In this document: piece by piece, positions 61,388 through 64,000 of the stretch
Layout: each line of letters opens with the position of its first letter
How positions within the stretch are numbered: position 1 is the first letter of the stretch
Source of the DNA: CAXXOK01 sp963666755
GTDB taxonomy: Bacteria; Bacillota; Clostridia; Christensenellales; Aristaeellaceae
Assembly (NCBI GenBank): GCA_963666755.2
Contig: CAXXGW010000003.1
Coordinates: forward strand, 62,001 to 126,000
Direction of reading: 5' to 3'
Length of the DNA: 64,000 nucleotides
Notes under the pieces: model-generated
Databases searched by the model: none
What the model was told of the DNA's origin: nothing
The model's input: the letters and a program-made list of their open reading frames with translations, nothing else
Program-made: the position numbers and the translations under genes

Positions 61388-63295
61388 TCAGCGCACGTTC
61401 AGGTACACGCGCATTTCGCCCTCGCCCCGGTTGGCCCACAGGTAGTAGGGGATCAGCCGCACCTCGCAGGCCTGCCAGTCAAAACTGCCGTTGCAGTACA
61501 GCGCATCGCCGCCCGGGTAGACGGCCTTTGTGCCGTGCGCGCGCAGCGCCACCGCACCGTCGCCGGTAAAGGCAGCTTCTTCCTCAAACGCCGGGTACGC
61601 GGGCAGCGCGAGCGACGCCACGCCGGCTCCGTTATCCGCCTGCTCGGCGCAGTACACAATCGGCCCGCGCATCGCGGTGGCCTTGCCCGCATCGGCGGTA
61701 ACCCGCGCGTGCGCCACCACCGGGTGCACCGTTATATCCAGCTCCGCCTCCACACAGTCGCCGCGCTGCAGCGTCGGCAGGCGCAGGTATCCGTCCTGCG
61801 GGGCCAGAGTCAGGGGTTCGCCGTTCAGGCGCAGGGCGCGCACCGGCGCCAGCGCGCCGCTGCGCAGGCGCACCTGCTGCCCGTCGGCCAGCGCCGTAAG
61901 GGTTACGCGATTGCCAAACGGGTATGCGCTTTCTACCCGCAGGGCGTGCGGGCCTTCGCGCACCTCGCCCGCCAACGGAATGTGGATGTAAAGCGCCTCG
62001 CCGTCCTGCCCAAAGGCGTAGCCGCCGATGCTCATAATGGTGCGGGCGATGTTGGTGGGGCAGCAGGCCACGTCAAACCAGCGCTGGCGCACAGGCTTGA
62101 CGTGCTCCAGCCCCGGGTTCTCACGGCAGAAGTCAGGATCCACCGCCAGCGGGCTTACGTAGAAAAACTCCGTGCCCGTCTGCGAAATCCCGGCCAGCAC
62201 CCGGTTGAAAAAAGCGCGCTCCACCGTGTCGTAATATGCGCCCTGACCGGTCAGGGCCGTCATACGGCTGGCAAACATCATCAGTGCCACGGAGGCGCAG
62301 CTTTCGCTGTACACCGTATCGTTGGGCAGGTCAAAATCCCCGGTAAAGCTCTCCCCCACCGCCGTGCTGCCCACGCCGCCGGTTACGTACATGCGGCGGT
62401 TGGTTACGCTGCGGTACAGCACGCCGCAGGCTCGCGCCAGCGCCTCGTCCTGATCCAGTGCGGCCAGATCGGCCATGGAGCTGTACATATACAGGGCGCG
62501 CACCGCATGTCCTACGGCCTCGGTCTGCTGCACCGGCTCGGCATGGGTTTGCGCATAGGTCGGCAGGTCGAGCACCGGCTGGCCGAAAAAGTCCCTGAAC
62601 TCCGGCCTGCGCCGCTCCGCCTCAAAATAGAGGGGGCGCTTGCCGCGCTGGTCGATAAAATAGCGGGCCAGCTTCAGGTAGTCTTCGCGGCCGGTGGCCT
62701 CGTAGAGCTTCACCAGCCCGACTTCGACCTCCTGATGGCCCGGGTAGCCGGGGTTGCGCCCGTCGCCTTCGCCGAAGGTGCGCGTCAGGCAATCGGCAAA
62801 GCGGCACGCGGTATCCAGCACATCCCGCTTGCCGGTGGCGTGGGCATAGGCGACGGCCGCCTCAAAGAAGTGCCCGGCACAGTAGAGCTCATGCCCCTGC
62901 TGCAGGTTGGTAAAGCGCTTGCCCGGCTCGCAGACGGTGTAGTAGGTGTTCAGGTACCCATCCGGCTGCTGCGCGCTGCGAATGAGCGCGCACGCGCCGT
63001 CGGCCATGGCCTCCAGCGCCGGGTCGGGGTAAATTTCCAGACTGTAGGCAACCGCCTCCAGCCACTTGTACAGGTCGCTGTCCAGAAACACCATGCCGGT
63101 GCGCTCGCCCTGGCTCAGCCCCGCAGCAATGCGAAAGTTTTCGATGCAGTGGCTCATAAACACATCGGGAAGCCGATCGTTTAAAATTTCCCACTGGTAG
63201 GGGATCACTTTTTCCCGGACGAGGCGCTGCATCCTGAGCGCGAGCCCGTCGGACAGGCGCACGCTGCGCAGCGGAAGGGGAGTAATCTGTTTCAT
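61388..63295 (-). CDS. Beta-L-arabinofuranosidase, GH127
   Basis: This 635-residue enzyme removes beta-linked L-arabinofuranose, as HypBA1 of Bifidobacterium does. The zinc-thiolate active site is visible: SESCAS holds the Glu and Cys zinc ligands, DVACCPTN holds the adjacent Cys pair including the nucleophile Cys, and VGESFTGDFDLPND holds the acid/base Glu. No signal peptide is present, so it is cytoplasmic. ATG 63295 has AAGGTGG eight bases upstream; a GTG at 63307 overlaps that site. It is first in the operon. Confidence 0.94.
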   Translation of the reverse strand: MKQITPLPLRSVRLSDGLALRMQRLVREKVIPYQWEILNDRLPDVFMSHCIENFRIAAGLSQGERTGMVFLDSDLYKWLEAVAYSLEIYPDPALEAMADGACALIRSAQQPDGYLNTYYTVCEPGKRFTNLQQGHELYCAGHFFEAAVAYAHATGKRDVLDTACRFADCLTRTFGEGDGRNPGYPGHQEVEVGLVKLYEATGREDYLKLARYFIDQRGKRPLYFEAERRRPEFRDFFGQPVLDLPTYAQTHAEPVQQTEAVGHAVRALYMYSSMADLAALDQDEALARACGVLYRSVTNRRMYVTGGVGSTAVGESFTGDFDLPNDTVYSESCASVALMMFASRMTALTGQGAYYDTVERAFFNRVLAGISQTGTEFFYVSPLAVDPDFCRENPGLEHVKPVRQRWFDVACCPTNIARTIMSIGGYAFGQDGEALYIHIPLAGEVREGPHALRVESAYPFGNRVTLTALADGQQVRLRSGALAPVRALRLNGEPLTLAPQDGYLRLPTLQRGDCVEAELDITVHPVVAHARVTADAGKATAMRGPIVYCAEQADNGAGVASLALPAYPAFEEEAAFTGDGAVALRAHGTKAVYPGGDALYCNGSFDWQACEVRLIPYYLWANRGEGEMRVYLNVR

Positions 63296-63376
63296 GTGTT
63301 TTGCCACCTTGCCGTTTTAAAAATTCAACATGCAACCGCCGCAGGGGTCGGAAGGCGGATGCTTGTGTTTGATATT

Positions 63377-63387
63377 TAATCGATTCA
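63377..63387. promoter_or_regulatory. Operator-like site TAATCGATTCA downstream of the arabinose promoter
   Basis: It lies at about +8 to +18 of the GH127 transcript, has the CG-centred symmetry of LacI-family operators, and matches 10 of 11 bases of the site at 63559-63569. Confidence 0.6.
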
Positions 63388-63401
63388 CTTTCTACGCGCT
63401 C

Positions 63402-63430
63402 ATTATAGCATGTGGTTAATGGGATGTCAA
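63402..63430 (-). promoter_or_regulatory. Promoter of the arabinose operon
   Basis: TTGACA (63425-63430) and TATAAT (63402-63407) on the minus strand, spacer 17: perfect consensus. The leader is about 100 bases. Confidence 0.9.
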
Positions 63431-63519
63431 CAGCAGAATCGCACATCTTTTTGCTTCCTTATATACGGCGGCGATACGACGGAAAAAGGCCGCTAAATCC
63501 TTGCTTAATAAGGTTATCG

Positions 63520-63548
63520 TTGACATTGGCGCCGATCTTTGTTATGAT
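63520..63548 (+). promoter_or_regulatory. Promoter of the LacI-type regulator gene
   Basis: TTGACA (63520-63525) and TATGAT (63543-63548) with a 17-base spacer. Confidence 0.85.
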
Positions 63549-63558
63549 GTTTCGTAAG

Positions 63559-63569
63559 TAATCGTTTCA
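63559..63569. promoter_or_regulatory. Operator-like site TAATCGTTTCA downstream of the regulator promoter
   Basis: It lies just after the predicted transcription start of the regulator gene, matching the site in the divergent arabinose promoter, so autoregulation is likely. Confidence 0.55.
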
Positions 63570-63613
63570 ATGTTGCAAACGCCGCCCGCAGCGCGGCGAT
63601 GGAGGGGATCAGC

Positions 63614-64000
63614 TTGGCTACCATGAAGGAGATCGCCGATCTGGCCAATGTTTCCGTTGCCACGGTTTCCTATGTGCTCAGCGGCAAAAAAAACGTAAAC
63701 GCCGATAAGCGGGAGCGCGTGCTCAAGGCCGTCGAGCTGACCAATTACAAGCTCAACACCATCGCCAAATCGCTGCGCACCAGCAAGACCCAGATCATCG
63801 GCGTGCTGGTGGAGGATATCTGCGGCCTGCCCGTACCCGAAATTGTGGACGGCATCAACCAGGTGCTGGTCAGCGGCGGGTATCAGGTGCTTTTAAACAA
63901 CTTGCAGCTGCTCAAACAGCTGTATAACCAGTATGACCAGCTGAGCCAGTACATCGGCACCGTCAACCGCGGCATCCAGCTGCTGGAGGAAGCCCGGGTG
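63614..64000 (+). CDS. LacI-family transcriptional regulator (partial, runs off the window edge)
   Basis: The first 129 codons encode the LacI DNA-binding domain (MKEIADLANVSVATVSYVLS, helix-turn-helix) with the hinge helix (NTIAKSLRTSKTQIIGVLVE) and the start of the sugar-binding domain. Translation starts at TTG 63614, six bases after GGAGGGG, or at ATG 63623. Divergent from the arabinose operon and with matching operators in both promoters, it is probably the arabinose-responsive repressor. Confidence 0.9.
   Translation, partial: MATMKEIADLANVSVATVSYVLSGKKNVNADKRERVLKAVELTNYKLNTIAKSLRTSKTQIIGVLVEDICGLPVPEIVDGINQVLVSGGYQVLLNNLQLLKQLYNQYDQLSQYIGTVNRGIQLLEEARV

Noticed and set aside
1..64000. 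tRNA, rRNA and riboswitch signals
   Set aside because: No cloverleaf with the conserved TTCNANNC arm, no rRNA-like tracts and no recognised riboswitch core were found by reading; a covariance-model scan would be decisive.

Overview
The window is a high-GC stretch of what looks like a Bacillota (Clostridia-type) genome, probably a gut or rumen carbohydrate degrader. The reasons are strong AGGAGG-type ribosome binding sites, many consensus TTGACA/TATAAT promoters with 17-base spacers, frequent TTG starts, several sugar ABC transporters with their own regulators, glycosidases for arabinose-containing plant polymers, and an oxygen-sensitive glycyl radical enzyme. The species cannot be named from the sequence alone. 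No rRNA, tRNA or CRISPR array was seen.

Layout. 1-6190: a ribose/galactose-type ABC transporter operon (binding protein, DUF2291 lipoprotein, ATPase, permease) running into a split transketolase, plus a FucU/RbsD mutarotase; both promoter regions carry AACGTT boxes. 6300-12110: DNA repair and housekeeping (uvrC, radA, a PIN/TRAM membrane protein, a cytidylate-kinase-like protein). 12470-17240: a Gld-type ABC exporter (ATPase, permease, GldG-like protein, DUF4340 protein). 17516-36785: a seven-gene operon encoding a von Willebrand A receptor, a tubulin-like GTPase, an unknown 858-residue protein, a TRAFAC-type GTPase, a large GAP1-like helical protein, a four-helix membrane protein and a second receptor with a degenerate metal site; this is the most unusual content. 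37200-43000: an HD-domain protein, an ECF sigma/anti-sigma pair and two secreted proteins, one with 75-residue repeats. 43369-49381: nanE, a glycyl radical enzyme, its activase, a ROK kinase and a DeoR-type regulator. 49483-55345: a second ribose/xylose-type ABC transporter with two Gfo/Idh/MocA dehydrogenases. 56312-64000: an arabinose-polymer operon (GH127, binding protein, two permeases, GH51) divergent from a LacI-type regulator.

Between the genes lie two families of short non-coding elements that sit between direct copies of a terminator-like hairpin: family A at 8288 and 43112 (24-base duplication both times), with an older copy at 21067, and family B at 39552 and 56050 (161-162 bases). 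A related repeat core recurs at six places. This suggests non-autonomous mobile elements that enter terminators and regenerate the terminator on each side.

Two genes, radA and the DUF4340 gene, are each broken by one extra base in a C/G run. This is more likely assembly error than biology.
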